A DNA stretch of 64,000 bases from Ophiostoma sp. CBS 140.51 (GCA_029298735.1 JANSLP010000096.1:35989-99988); one strand, 5' to 3'. Shown: positions 43,830 through 55,592, numbered from the stretch's first letter. Numbers and translations: made by a program. Notes: generated by a model not told the origin, from the sequence alone.

Positions 43830-44825
43830 ATGGAGACGTTCAACCTCACGGCAACGGGCCACAACCTCAACTACCTTCCTCAATACATCGCCCGGCGTCA
43901 TGGATTTTTCCAGGAGCAGGGACTGGAGCTTGTCACCAAAATCCCCACTCCCTGGGACGGAGTCCTTGATGCACTTGCAGCTGGCGAGGCCGACATGGCA
44001 CTCGGCGGTATCTGGGTGCCGTCAATGTACAGGGAGCGAGTGGAGAATTACACAGTCTTTGCCCAAATCGCCAACCGTTGCCCATTGGCTCTTCTCAAAC
44101 ACGGCTCAGCTGATGAGTTTAAGCTGACCGACGTCGCTGGTAAAACGGTCTTGATGAAGTCCGGCGGTGGTGCAAGCGTTGGGCTGTTCTTCAAGATGCT
44201 TTTGCGCGAGAACAACATTGATGCGCGGGCCGTGGACTACATTCAGGACCTCGACGGCGTCATGCTTGGCAATTTGTTCCAGGGCGGCATGGGCGATTTC
44301 TTTGTCACAGATAACCTATCAGCACGGGCCATGGTGGAGCAAAACCCCAACATCTCCGTGGCCATGGAGATGGTTACACAAGGGGACGTTCCCTGGAGTG
44401 TCTACTATCGAGAGACCGCCACTACTACGCCAGAGGTAATGGATAAGCAAAGACGGTTTTGCCTCGCATTGGCCAAGGGAATTGACTTTGTCAACAACAC
44501 CGACCCTACCACATACCAAGACGAGTTGGCCGAGCTCTTTCCCAACGTCCCAGTCGAGGCATGCGTCGCTGTGACGAACCAGTTCCGCAACAATGGCATG
44601 TGGATCTCACCTGTTATTCCGGTTGAGGGTTATAATCGCTGGCAACTTGGCCTCCGGGATGCACGACTTGTTAGCGAGCCTATCCCGTACAAGACGTTGG
44701 TTAATAGCGAACCGGCTCTCGAGTCTCAGGCACCGCAGCCTGTTTCGAGCTCTGGTGCACCAGCGATGAATGGTTCCACACGCATTGCTGTTGCAGAGGC
44801 AAAGACCATATCATCTGTTGCGTAG
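43830..44825 (+). CDS. SsuA/THI5-like (NMT1-domain) periplasmic-binding-fold protein, apparently cytosolic
   Basis: A single exon of 331 residues with an ATG at 43830 following an A-rich leader. It has the type II periplasmic-binding-protein fold of SsuA/THI5: GHNLNYLPQYIARRHGFFQE at the N terminus, LAAGEADMALGGIWVPSMY near 45-65, and GKTVLMKSGGGASVGLFFKM. Bacterial relatives bind sulfonates, nitrate or pyrimidines for ABC import; fungal Thi5 is a thiamine-pyrimidine synthase. Here there is no signal peptide and no membrane partner, so it cannot work as a bacterial binding protein, and a cytosolic enzyme or ligand-binding role is more likely. It is convergent with a flavin monooxygenase. Ligand unknown; it is probably not a true Thi5 because the sequence around the Thi5 active-site region is not recognisable. 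Confidence 0.85.
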   Translation: METFNLTATGHNLNYLPQYIARRHGFFQEQGLELVTKIPTPWDGVLDALAAGEADMALGGIWVPSMYRERVENYTVFAQIANRCPLALLKHGSADEFKLTDVAGKTVLMKSGGGASVGLFFKMLLRENNIDARAVDYIQDLDGVMLGNLFQGGMGDFFVTDNLSARAMVEQNPNISVAMEMVTQGDVPWSVYYRETATTTPEVMDKQRRFCLALAKGIDFVNNTDPTTYQDELAELFPNVPVEACVAVTNQFRNNGMWISPVIPVEGYNRWQLGLRDARLVSEPIPYKTLVNSEPALESQAPQPVSSSGAPAMNGSTRIAVAEAKTISSVA

Positions 44826-44940
44826 ACGTGGGGGTTAGGGCTGTCCAAGACGCGCCGATTTGTTTCATGTATCTAGTATCTAGTTTATCATAATTCTTTC
44901 CAGAAATCATACACGGCCACACACTCCTCTCACACAGGTG

Positions 44941-46555
44941 CTAAATGTACCAAAGCGAGTCCTTCACAGTCTCCACCACTACCCAGTCATCCTCAGCAGC
45001 CCTCCTGTTTGCGTCTTGATGGGGCGGTGGAGATGGCCGAAGAATGGGATACTTTTTGATATTTTCAATGGCCCAACGCGTTGTAGCGTTGAGAATCGGC
45101 GGAGTGAGTCCAGTGCCGTCAAGTTGTGGAAGGCCGGCTAGGCGGTAGTGGAAGTTCAGGTATGCATCTGTCTCACCCGTGTCCCACTCGATATCGTGAA
45201 ACTTTTTTCCACTATAACGCCGTTCAGCAATGCGCTGTTCTTCCCACAGTCGCTGTTCCGCCAAGGGTGGGAGAACAGCACGGCCAGACCATAGACGTGC
45301 CAAGGCAATTGCCTGATATTCGAATGACCGGAACGTCAGTGTACGAGGCAGACCAACGAGACCGAGCGTGGGGAAGTCGTGCACAAATGTATGCTGGAAG
45401 GTACCCTCAAAGCGGCCCTCTTCGTAGTTATACAGCCTGCGACCGTTCTGCTGGACGTTCCAAAATGGGTAGGACGGCTTGTAGCCGGTGCAGTAGATGA
45501 TGGCATCAATGTCGTTTGGGCCCAGTTCTGTTCCGTCAACAAAGACAATGGTGCCATCCGCCTTGTACTCATCAATGACCGGTTTCCAGACGAGACCCTC
45601 TGGTGGCTCGTCGCCCTCCCACAGGGACCGTGAGTGGCGTGACTGATAAACGGGGTGATGCACGCCTTCATATTTTACCAGCTGGTCGGCCACATCGTGT
45701 CCAGACGCCGAGTTGCCGATAACGAGAACACGCTTGCCGGCATAGAGTTTTGGCGACCGATAGCTCTTTGAATGGATGACACGGCCGGGGTAGTTGACAA
45801 GAAATTCGGGCAGGCCGGTCACGGTGGGAACCTAGTTATGTTAGACTTGCGTCCTCTAAAGACCAGAAGCTGGGCGACATACAAATGGGACGGAGTAGTG
45901 GCCATTGCCGATGATGACGGCGTCAAATTCCTCCTGCCACCACTCATCCACGCCGCGCGTACGGTCGTGCTTCCGCAGCGTCAGTCGCCAGCGGTTCTGA
46001 GCACCGCGCGATTTTTCGTGGATGGGAGAGATGTCTTCAACTGTTGTATTGAGGAATAGAAGGGAGTCGTCGCCATGGAGGGAAAAGTATTCTCGGATGT
46101 AGTTCTTGGGGATCCAATGTGGGACAAAGGGGCCGTACGGGAAGCGGCGGTCGGATAAGGACATGGCAATTTCGGGAACATTTGTACTGGAACATGCAGG
46201 TTTCATTAGAAACAAGAGGGGAAAAAACATTTCTCAATGTTCTAGAGTTGGTGGTATCTCACGTCAGACCATCATATATGGGCGTCTTGGTAAACCGTTC
46301 CTGTGTATTTGGTGCAGTTGTGGCAGGGAGCACCTCAGGAATGGCCAGTGGTGGATCAATATCGTGTGGCAGACCACCCGGGACGAGCTTGAGGTCTGGT
46401 GGAATGGCATCGTAAATCCATGTTCCGCCAGGCTCTTCACGCCGCTCAAAAACCTTGATAACGTCAAAGTAGCCTTCTGCAGCAAGTGCAGAAGCAGATG
46501 CGGCGCCTGAAGCGCCGGCACCGATGATGGCGACGGATTTGATGGTCGGCGGCAT
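44941..46555 (-). CDS. Flavin-containing monooxygenase (FMO / Baeyer-Villiger-like)
   Basis: Three exons, 46555-46263, 46186-45883 and 45831-44941, give 495 residues. Donors GTGAGA and GTATGT and acceptors CAG and TAG restore DGLTTNVPEIAMS and HYSVPFVPTVTGL. It has an N-terminal FAD motif (IIGAGASGAASASAL), PGGTW, a second NADPH motif (VIGNSASGHDVA), an FMO-like hexapeptide region (YPGRVIHSKSYRSP) and the C-terminal ATG-like motif IIYCTGYKPSYPF. FMOs oxygenate soft nucleophiles (N, S) with NADPH and O2, and some relatives perform Baeyer-Villiger oxidation. The ATG at 46555 gives the normal N terminus directly before the FAD site. It lies tail to tail with the THI5-like gene. Confidence 0.93.
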
Positions 46556-47926
46556 ATTGTCGCTGATTGGGTCTTAAACAAAATGCAGGTTCGCCGGCAG
46601 CGCGGGTGCCAAGACAACAAAGTAAGCCAATGTAGGCTCTGTGGGCTGTGATTCAAGAAGGAAAAATTACGGCCAAAGTGACAACAGACTCGAAACTTAC
46701 AGTATTTTCCCACGCGGACATTATGGTTCATTTATCTACAATGAAGGTCTGGCCGTCCTTTTCGTACGCCTTCTCGCGTGCTGTGCGGGGTTGTGTTGAA
46801 TTCTGCTTCTGACTTGCCCACGCCTTCAGCTCGTCAGGTCTGCCGGATTGTTCGCCATCGTAGTACATGACGTGCTGTTGGCCGATGAGACTCCGATACG
46901 GTGGTGCATCCCGCGCGGCGGAGCTTAAGTCGTCCGTCCTGCGATATCCATTACAAATCAGGCCATCTTCAGATAGTTTTCATCAATTCTGGATGATTTT
47001 TCGAGACGAGGTGATATTTGATGATGTTTTGCGTCTTTGTATGGTTGTAATGCGTGAGATTGCAAAAGAACGTCTCGAGAGCCTGCACGACTGGCAACTT
47101 CCAGCGAGTAGGGTCGTTGTTGTATGGTGGGCCAATCAGATGCGAGGAAGAAAAGGCTGCAACGGAAAGCGGAATTTACTTATCGCCTAATATCAAAGCG
47201 CTGTAATTGGCGGCTCAGTACTGTTTTTTAGTGGTCAGCGCTAGAAGTCTCACCAAAGCCACCTGTATTACAGCGGGCAAAAGCGCCATGTGGCGTACAT
47301 CGGTCTCCGAAAGACATGCCGTGCTTCGACGAGCCCAAGGGATAGAAGGGGAAAATATCTTCTATGACTTACGTATGCAATCGGCCAAGTGTACATCTGC
47401 ATTGTGCATGCCGAGTTGCACAGTTGTGGTCAAAATTGACGTTGTCGTCTTGCGCGGCCAGACCAGCGGGTAACGCCGCGGGCCGAGTCGTGCCTTCTTT
47501 CCTTTCTCGTCAATGACAAAGTTCACTTCACTACGACGCAACGATCGAAAAATGAATAATAGTCCAATATTTGAATATCAATATCAATATATGCCCATTG
47601 CCGTATGTGTATGCCCGGGTGGTCGCCCGGGATGGTCTATGTACTGAATTACATTACGGGCCAAATGGCCCTTCTAGATGCAGAACGCCCTGTTGTATCC
47701 GGTAGCCATAAAACCTGTCCCCAATTTGTGTCGTATACCTGAAGGTGTGCAAGCCAACAAGTGTTGTTGAGTAAAAAGCAAGATAAAAAAAAAAGAAAAC
47801 AAACAGAATCAGATACGCAAAAGATCAGATGGTCCACCGAAAAATGAGAAACGCGTAACGAGGAAATGAAAGAGAGAAAAAAAACTGCACAACCAACTCC
47901 ATACAGCCATCATGCCGCTCGCCACC
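46556..47926. other. Intergenic stretch between FMO and GT2 genes
   Basis: About 1.4 kb, including the low-confidence small frame at 46728-46982 (listed separately). A T/A-rich stretch lies near 47560-47600 (TCAATATCAATAT). No other gene seen. Confidence 0.4.
46728..46982 (-). CDS. Candidate small protein, start unresolved
   Basis: An 84-codon minus-strand open frame reads like a hydrophilic protein (DDLSSAARDAPPYRSLIGQQ, then YYDGEQSGRPDELKAWASQK) and ends at a stop at 46730. The first ATG is at 46868, which leaves 46 residues but cuts off good-looking sequence, so a first exon may lie further upstream. No family recognised. It lies upstream of and in the same direction as the FMO gene and could also be a remnant. 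Confidence 0.3.
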
Positions 47927-50900
47927 TTAGAACAGGAAAGGCAGGAAGGACATGACAAAGATGAGGGCGGTGTATAGAGTGGTAGTGGTGTACTCCAGCT
48001 CGTACCAAGCAGTCTGGCCGTTCATCGCAATCTTCTTGGCCTTGTCGGTGGGGTGGGCCACACCAGTCTTGGGGTCGCGGTTGAGAAGATCCTCGCGGTC
48101 AGGCATGCTGGGCGGGTCGATGGCGTAGGCAATGGGGGTCCACATGGAGCTGCAAATAAACAAAAAGGTGAGTGGCGGCCAGAAGGCGTGCGTCACCAGG
48201 CCCTGCAGCACAGTCTTGACGGACGTGTACCAGAAGAAGCAGCGGTAGGTGGACATGGCGACACCGACAAGCGTAACGTAGACAAAGCCGACGTGGAACC
48301 AGCCCATGTAGTTGACGATGATAGCCCAGAGACGCTTGAACATGTTCTTGCGGATCTTGGCGTCGCGCTCGTTGAGCTTGGACGAGATGGAACCCGTAGG
48401 CGTGAAAGCCTGGGCCTGACCACCGAGCCACTTGGGCAGAGCGAACGCGCGGACCAGGCACAGGGCAATGTACGGCGACATCCACAGCTGGTAACGCGAG
48501 CCACGCTGGCCCGTGTGGTATCCTGAGGGAATAAACATGACAAGCTCGCACAGACGGTTGGAGATCATGGCCGCAAAGCAGGCACGTACAAGCCAGCGGA
48601 GCTGGCCCTCATCTGCGTAGGCGACGAGCTGCTTACCAAGTAGCAGGATGATGGGGATGGCGAACAGAGAGATATTGAGCAGAATGGTGTAGAGCGACAG
48701 CGAAGCGTAAAGGAAACCCGAGAAGCGCTGGGCAAAGGACATCTGGCGGACCGAGTCACCCCACAGACAAAAGTTGAGCTTGAACGAGGTATCGACGGTA
48801 CCGATGGCCCAGCGGGTACGCTGCTTCAAGTGGCTGGCGAAATCGTCGGGGACAGTACCGTACTGCAGGGGCTCGTGGATAAACGCAGTCTTCCAGCCCT
48901 TACCCAGCATCTTGGTAGAGGTAGCGACATCTTCGGCCAGGGAGCCCAGCGGGAAGTTACCGATCTCGGTCAAGGCCTCACGACGGGCTACATAACCGGA
49001 GCCAGTGCACCACGCGACACCCATGGTATCCTTGATGGGCTCAATGACATGCACGAAGAAGTCTAGACTCTGAGCAAGGGGGTCACCAGGAGGCGTGTTA
49101 TAGAAGAGCTGAGGAGGGCAAGCCAGGGCCATCTTGGGGTCAACGACGAGGTGGGGAATGATGGCGCGCAGCCACTGGCGCTCGGGAATCTGGGAGTTTG
49201 GTCAGCTTACTGTGCAAAAACTTGCGTGGACGCATATTCTTTCCAATTGAATCTGCGATGTCTGCATTTTCTTGTAATTGCGCAGTCTACCAACGGCTAT
49301 CGGGCTTTAGGGTGTAGCGGCGTGGGATATGGGATATGACACGTAGAACAGGGGTTTGTTCCAGGTTTTGGCATTCTCACGTTCTCACAGCCCTGCCGCA
49401 TCCCGCACTCCAGAGTCCCGCCTCCCGGCATGTGGAATCCAAGTGGAGTCAGTTCGTCTCATCAAGATGACAACGATCCGCCAATCGCCAGGATGCAGGA
49501 TCTCTGTCTGGGGAAAGCTAGGGAATCGCTAGATCTTGTGATCTGGGGATACTGGCAGATGTCCCAGGCTTCTGGGATCTCACAGTCCCGCGACTGAAAT
49601 CTCGCACCATTCAAATTCAAATTGAACGTCAAAAGCGGCAAAAAATATCAAAATATTAAAACTTACCATATCGGCATCCAGGGCAGCCATGTACTCGCCA
49701 GCACCACCGGGAAAGTTCAGCGACGCATCCAGACCATAGTTAAGGTTGCCGGCCTTGAAATGGTGGGGCACGCCGGGGTACTTGGGACGAGCAATGTACA
49801 TCAGGTTCGGGTAGGAAGCAGACAGGGCCTCAACCTCCTTGGCCAGACTCTCGACAGCGCCGTCATCAAGAACAATGACCCGGAAGCGCTTACGGGGGTA
49901 GTCGAGGTCGCAGGCACCGCGCACAGTGTCCATGATAACATCGTTGTCTTCCTTGCAGCAGGTAATAAACACATCGACAGTCGGGGCATCGTCGCCCATC
50001 CACCGCAGCTTGGGACGACGGCGCTTGTGGATAGACATGACAGTCCAGCAGTTGTGCATAAGCGACGGAATAGCAGTAGCAACCTCGACGGCCACAAACA
50101 GCCAGGCGGCAGCAAACGTCGTCCGGTACTTGTTTTGGGCGGCGACAATGCAAATAATGCGGTAGGTCAGGTACAGCAAGTACAGGCCCATATTTAACAT
50201 CGTCAGGTAGGGCGTAAGCTTGTAGACATAGCGACGCCAGCCTTTCCAGGTGTCAGCGTCGTCGCGGTTGTGAATCTGGGCGACCGTGCCGGGGACGACC
50301 CAGTCGTCGCTCAGGACGGGCTCAGGCGTCTGGTTCAGCAGATTGGTGAGTGTGACATGGCTCTGGTCGCGGCTGGGCGGGCGCGAGTCTGTCATGGACG
50401 CCATGGGCTTGTGGCGCTTGAGGTAGGCCAGGTCAATGGTGCTTGCACGGCCGCTGTTACGCGGCGAGGACATGTTGGACTGGAAGCCGCTGTTGTACAT
50501 GTTGTGCGACTCGGTCAGGAAGCCGCTACTGCCGTTGTTCAGGTTGAGTGCCCAGGGCGGTGATCCGGATGCATTGTCGCCCCCCTCAGTGTTAACGGCC
50601 GTCGAGGAGGTGTGCGCCGATTGGTAGACTGGTGTCTGGCGAGGAGAGACCAGCGGCCGCGAGTAGTCCGTAGGCGAGGGGCCGGCCATCCAGCGGCGGT
50701 CGTGGCGGTCCTGGTTGGGGGAGGGTGTGGCATAGCCGTCATCCTGGGACACGTAGCCGTATTGCTCAGCCGCCGGCGGCTGCATGTTGTTGGAGAACGG
50801 CGTATGTTGGGCCTCGGGACGCTGTGGCCGCGGAGGCGGCATCCGCTGGTATGGCGGGCTGCGGTTGTTCATGTCGTGCATCTCGACCGGGTTGTCGTAC

Positions 50901-50947
50901 GGCTGGTCAGCGCCGGAGCCGTCGTCGTAGTAATCGTGAGACTGCAT
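47927..50947 (-). CDS. GT2 family processive glycosyltransferase (cellulose-synthase-like, Tft1/GT2 type)
   Basis: Two exons, 50947-49667 and 49189-47927, give 847 residues. The N terminus (about 230 residues) is disordered, Pro/Gln/Asn-rich. Membrane helices follow (LTMLNMGLYLLYLTYRIICI), then the catalytic domain: CKEDNDVIMDTV and VIVLDDGA, the ALDADM metal site at the exon junction, LAEDVAT, and the processive QRTRWAIG motif (Q-x-x-RW). Several membrane helices close the protein. Relatives in filamentous fungi (Tft1, a mixed-linkage beta-glucan synthase, and the GT2 needed for hyphal growth on solid surfaces) have this layout. Chitin synthase is excluded by the lack of its usual EDR and QRRRW motifs. 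The 477-nt intron is long for this genome. The ATG at 50947 is followed by a long leader (see below). Confidence 0.93.
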
Positions 50948-53140
50948 CCTGTCTCAGGGAGCGAGCGGAGGAAGTGTTGGTGGTGGTGAAGGGGGTATTA
51001 ATGTAAAAGTATGGGCTGTATGGGCGAGCGGTTCCGTATGTCGTTGTATGTCGTGAGCGAGTGTAAGTCCACGGAATGTGGATGTCGAGGTCGAGCGAGT
51101 GTTCAGAGTTCAGTTGAGTTCCAGTCGATGGCGAGGCTTGATGCCAAGGAAAACGAGAGATCCCTGGCAGAGCTGCAGGCGTTGTGTTCAAGATTCGATT
51201 TGATATCCGATGCTCAACACATACACACAGAAACTCACAAAGAAACCCCAAAGAAACGAGCGTGTGTCATGAAGATGCAGACAAAAGTACGAAAACAAAA
51301 GACAAAAAGACGAAAGCAAGCGAGTGTTGGCGGGTTTGGCGGGAAAGAAAACGAACGATAGAACGAACGGACTCAGCAAGAGGAGGTGGAGGGGGGTGAC
51401 AAGACAGAAAAGGAAAGGGGGAAAGGGGAAGAGGGAGGGAAGAGAAAAGAAAAAGGAGGAGCCCGGACAGAAGAACTGGAGACAGCTGGGGACAACTGGA
51501 GACCAAAAAGAACAAAAGCAGGAACAACAACAAAACGGAGCATAAGAACAAGGAAGACAGGGAAGACAAGAGACAAGCCATCAGGAGAACAAGGATGGCA
51601 CAGGAAAACAAAGCACCGCGGAGGCGTGCAGGCGTGGATAGGGCCACCTCGACCAGACAATACAAAGGATGGGGGTCAGCTCTGAATACGCAACAGCGTC
51701 ACTGCGAAGACGAGAGGCGCGATACGAGACTTGAGAGCCTCCACCTTACAGGAACAGACAACCACCACCACATCCAGAAAACCCACTGCACACAAACAAG
51801 GCGCGCAAAAAAAACAAAGTACACCCCACCGCGAGGCAAAAGTACGAGCAAAATACAAGGTTTAACGTGCACCGGCCAAGTACTCAGGTCTAGCGCTAGC
51901 GCAGGGCCTTATCTAAGGCATCGATACAAAGCTCCATTTCTTCTCGGCCTCGCACCTCCTAGGTCAGCCATCCACCGGACACCTGCGGACAGTCCGGCAC
52001 AGCAAGCGTTGCACCGTGCAGGATGGTGGCAGAAATGCAGAAAAACGCAGGAAACGGAGGAAAAAATTGCAGAAAATGCAAGCGACGGGTAGCTCGGGCG
52101 TGCAGCAAGCGGTTCGTGTAGCAATAGCTCTGCCCCTTTTTTCTTTTCTCCTTTTCTTTTCTCCCTCTTTTTTCTGCATCGCTTTTCTTCTTGCCCTACC
52201 AGCTGTCTTTTCCTTGCCCTTCGATCCTCCTGATCCAGCCAGTCCTTTTTTATCCCTTTTTTATCTTGATTTACGTAGTGCTCCAGTTTTTGTTCCTCTT
52301 TTATGTGTCTCCCAGCCCTCCTTCTTTACAGTTTGTACTTGTACTGTTCTATCTCTCGATCTTTCGCGCTCTTCCCTTGCTGTTCCCTGTTTCGAGGCGT
52401 CCATTGGCCCATCATTCCAGCTCGACGGTGATGAAGGAGCGAGGCCACCGAAAGGACACAACGCCCGGCTCGTGGCTCCAAGACGCCTCTTGGCCCCTTA
52501 CAGGAACGCGTCACGTAGAATTTGGAGACGCTGCTCTTCTCCTGTCTCTCAACTGTAGAGCCCCCATTCCGGTCAGAGCTGCAACAGACAAGTCGTGCTC
52601 CGTCCTCGTATCTTACTGGTGATAAAAGAAGAAAGCACTGATAATGCAGCGAGACAGGGGGCGAGGCAACGTTCCAGGAGGCCATGGGACAAAGAACGGC
52701 TGCCACAGTGCGTCACAGTGCGTCGCAATTGGTTCAATGGCCCTTTGTTTGATTGATCAGGCACAATACACAGTACGAGGTTCCGTAGTCTTTCAGAGTC
52801 AGAACCAAAACCAGCCATTGCAGCCATCACCAAACTCTCCGGCGCCTCTGTTCCAGTCTTCTCCTTCGTCGTAAAAGTCCATCGTAAACTCCTCGCGCAC
52901 ATAAAATTTCTCGTAAACCGGCATGCAGCAGCCCACCTTTGGGCCAAGCCTCCTCTAGTGTGGTCGTTTACAATGTAAGTGCACCCACGGCATCCACGGC
53001 GGAGCACTCGCGTTCGGAGAAGGAACAGAAGGAAAATGAGGACGCCCGAAAGGGGAATGGCATATTATGGCAGCATTGGCAGATGGCAGAAGAGCACTGG
53101 CACAGTATTACCCGATGGCAGTGGGAACGGACCAAGCAAT
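50948..53140. other. Long promoter/leader region of the GT2 gene
   Basis: About 2.2 kb without a supported gene. From about 51290 to 51560 the plus strand is A/G-rich, so the GT2 transcript strand is C/T-rich, and from 52130 to 52400 the plus strand is C/T-rich. Open frames in this area read as low-complexity Ser/Leu/Phe/Pro or Lys/Glu/Gly repeats with no ATG or domain, and are rejected. Confidence 0.45.
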
Positions 53141-53141
53141 G

Positions 53142-53151
53142 CAAACAAACA

Positions 53152-53184
<33 letters not shown>
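53142..53184. repeat. Compound microsatellite (CAAA)n-(AATC)7
   Basis: About three CAAA units are followed by seven perfect AATC units (53155-53182). It sits in the gene-poor region between the GT2 and GH12 genes. Confidence 0.9.
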
Positions 53185-53185
<1 letters not shown>

Positions 53186-55592
53186 CGCCAGCGACCCCCT
53201 GTTTCTCAGCACGCGAACACGGCTTGACGAACACACCAACACCAACACAGACACCACAGACCACCAAAACCAACACGAGCTGCCAGTGACCAGCCAAAAA
53301 AGCATACGAGACGGATCCGATCCCCCTGCAGAAAGTCCCGCGAGGCTAGTGGCTAGCGCTCGATTCGAGGCCCACTGTGCCTTGAAGGGGCGCCTATCAC
53401 CAACGCACTGGATGAGTTGGTGTGGGTGCGCTGGAGTGGTGAAGGTGGTTGTGGCGTGGTGGGTGCGTTCGGTGTGGTGTGGGCTCAAAGTGGATTCTGT
53501 AAAGTTCGCCGAGCAGTCTCTCTTCTGGGTTTGCATGGAGCATGGTTGCAGGGTGGGCTGGCTGGATGGCTCCTCCTGGCAGGGTTTGCACGCAGACAGG
53601 GGTGGTGACATTTGACTGCAGAAGGATTTGCCTCTGTGGGTGCTCCTCGGCGCCCGGCGCCCTGTCTCTTTGGTTCATTGGAGCATTTCTGTATTTTTGT
53701 GGTCTTTTCAGTATTTTGCCTCTGCGCGCGTTCTGTCCGGTGTTTTGCGAGGAAATTTTGTTCCTGGTCCTTTCTCTTTTTGTTATTTTCAACTTCCATC
53801 GCGCATGATAATTTTTCTTTTTGAGTTTTTTCACACGTCTGGAAAACCAGGGATAGCTTTTTGATTCAGCTGATTGTCAGTTCCTTGTCATTGAGGTTTG
53901 TCGAGGTTCTTCCTCTTTTTGCCCTTTCTTCCCCTGTCACTCGTCATTTTTGAATTCTGCCCTTTTTTCTGTTCACTTTAAAAAAAAAAAAATGTTCGTC
54001 GTCTTCGACGCCGTTTGTTCCATTCTCTGTAAATCGCCGGCCGCCGCAGTGCCTAATAATAGCCACGGGTGGGCCGGGCGCCACTGGTTGGGTCGCAGTC
54101 CCGCCCGGCTGGCCTGGCCTTATTTTGAAAATTTTGGATGGCATGTCCAGACAGGGCAGGCAGAGCGAGGAACCAGGCAAACAGAACCAGAACCAGAACC
54201 AGCCAACAACCGATAACGGCAAAGTACAGGGGGCCCAGGCGGCGAGGCCAGGCAAACGCAGGGCAAAAAGTAGACCGACAGGGAACCAGTGGAAAGGGGT
54301 ACCAAAGTTCTCCCCCCTGCTGTAAAAATACGCCATATGAAAAAAAGAGAAAATCGATTAAGCATCCCAGCACCCGCCTGGGCCGTCGTATCTTACGTCG
54401 GTCCCAGCAACCAGCTTTTGTGCTTTTACTTCGTCCACAACCTGACAACACAGCAGTGACGCTTTCGGCACACCACGTTCGGTTGTCGGCCAGAATGTGT
54501 CTGCAATTGCAGTGCAGGGCGCATAACACGCGAGATGGACTCTGGAATACGAGGACGGAGCACAAGGACGGTGCGGAGTAATACAGGCTGCGCCGTAAGA
54601 TGAGGAGAAAGGAAGTCAAAAGGTAGACAAATGAAAGAAACGAGAAACACGCAATCCTCGCAATATGCGCATACGGCCTATTACCAGCGCCCCCTTTCAC
54701 AGCAAGACATGGTGTGTCACTGCGACCGAAACGATGGCAAAATGACGAGCAAAAATAGCAATCAAAATATGTGCATTTGCGAACGTCAAAGAATATCAAA
54801 GAAATCACAGAAGAGGCAGGTACGCAGCCAGCTACCACTTGAAACTGCGATAGCCAAGGGAGATCCTGAAAAAACAGGTATCGAGCTAGGCCGGACCTAG
54901 AACCCACTGCAGAACCAGCAGAAAGCCGCACCACAGGTACACTTCACAGTGCGCCATCAAACCCATCGATCGCCTACTTTGTACTTGTAGCCCCCACCCA
55001 GAAGAGACCCAGCACACTGCCCTTCCTTTCCTGTTTTGTCTCCCAAGGGCGTCACCGTATCATCTCTTCCGTCCCTGGCGTGCTCCCGATCGTCCACCAC
55101 TGATCAATCTGTCTATCTCTGCCCACGTCTGCCGTGTTGCATCTTCATCTTGTCCTGCTTCTTGCTGCTCCATTTGCTCCATTCGCTCCATATTTGTACC
55201 GGAAACTCGCAGTGCCTGACGTCGTCGCATTCCTGTGCTCTTTTGCCCTGTTTTGTCCTCGCCTGGCCGTCCACTCGCTTTTTTTTCTCGATTTTCTTGT
55301 CCGCCTTCCTCTTCTCCTCTTGGCCGTTCTGGACCGCAATCTCGAATCTTGCGCCTGCTTCGTCTCCATCTCGCACTCCGTCAATCCCTTCTCGTCTCAA
55401 TCGCTGATTCTCATCTCGCACGACGGCCCGCGGTTCACCATCTTTTGCGCTTTGTGCGTCTTCCATTCGTTTGCGTCCTCCTCTAGATACCGGCCGATAA
55501 TTTGCCTCGTCTTCTTTCCCATCTACGTCGTCCTCATCCCAGTCCTCTTCGTCTTATTCCATTATCTCCCCAACCTCCACCTTCCCCTCACC
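53185..55592. other. Gene-free stretch leading into the GH12 gene
   Basis: About 2.4 kb with no supported gene. From about 55020 to 55590 the plus strand is strongly C/T-rich, which makes a long false open frame. A minus-strand frame of about 290 codons (54053-54934) starts at GTG and has no domain. Confidence 0.4.

Noticed and set aside
51267..51665. Hydrophobic Leu/Ser/Phe-rich minus-strand frame
   Set aside because: It is the translation of a pyrimidine tract with no ATG.
52016..52558. 180-codon plus-strand frame
   Set aside because: It starts at GTG and crosses a poly-pyrimidine tract; no domain.
53155..53184. Short direct repeats considered as a CRISPR-like array
   Set aside because: They are a simple AATC microsatellite without spacers, in a eukaryotic genome.
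54053..54934. Minus-strand open frame of about 293 codons
   Set aside because: It begins with GTG, has no domain, and reads as low-complexity Cys/Leu/Phe/Ser sequence from a compositionally skewed region.
55134..55592. Long N-terminal extension of the GH12 protein
   Set aside because: It starts at TTG in a C/T-rich leader; the codons are Leu/Phe/Ser-only artefacts and the ATG at 55593 fits a membrane anchor.
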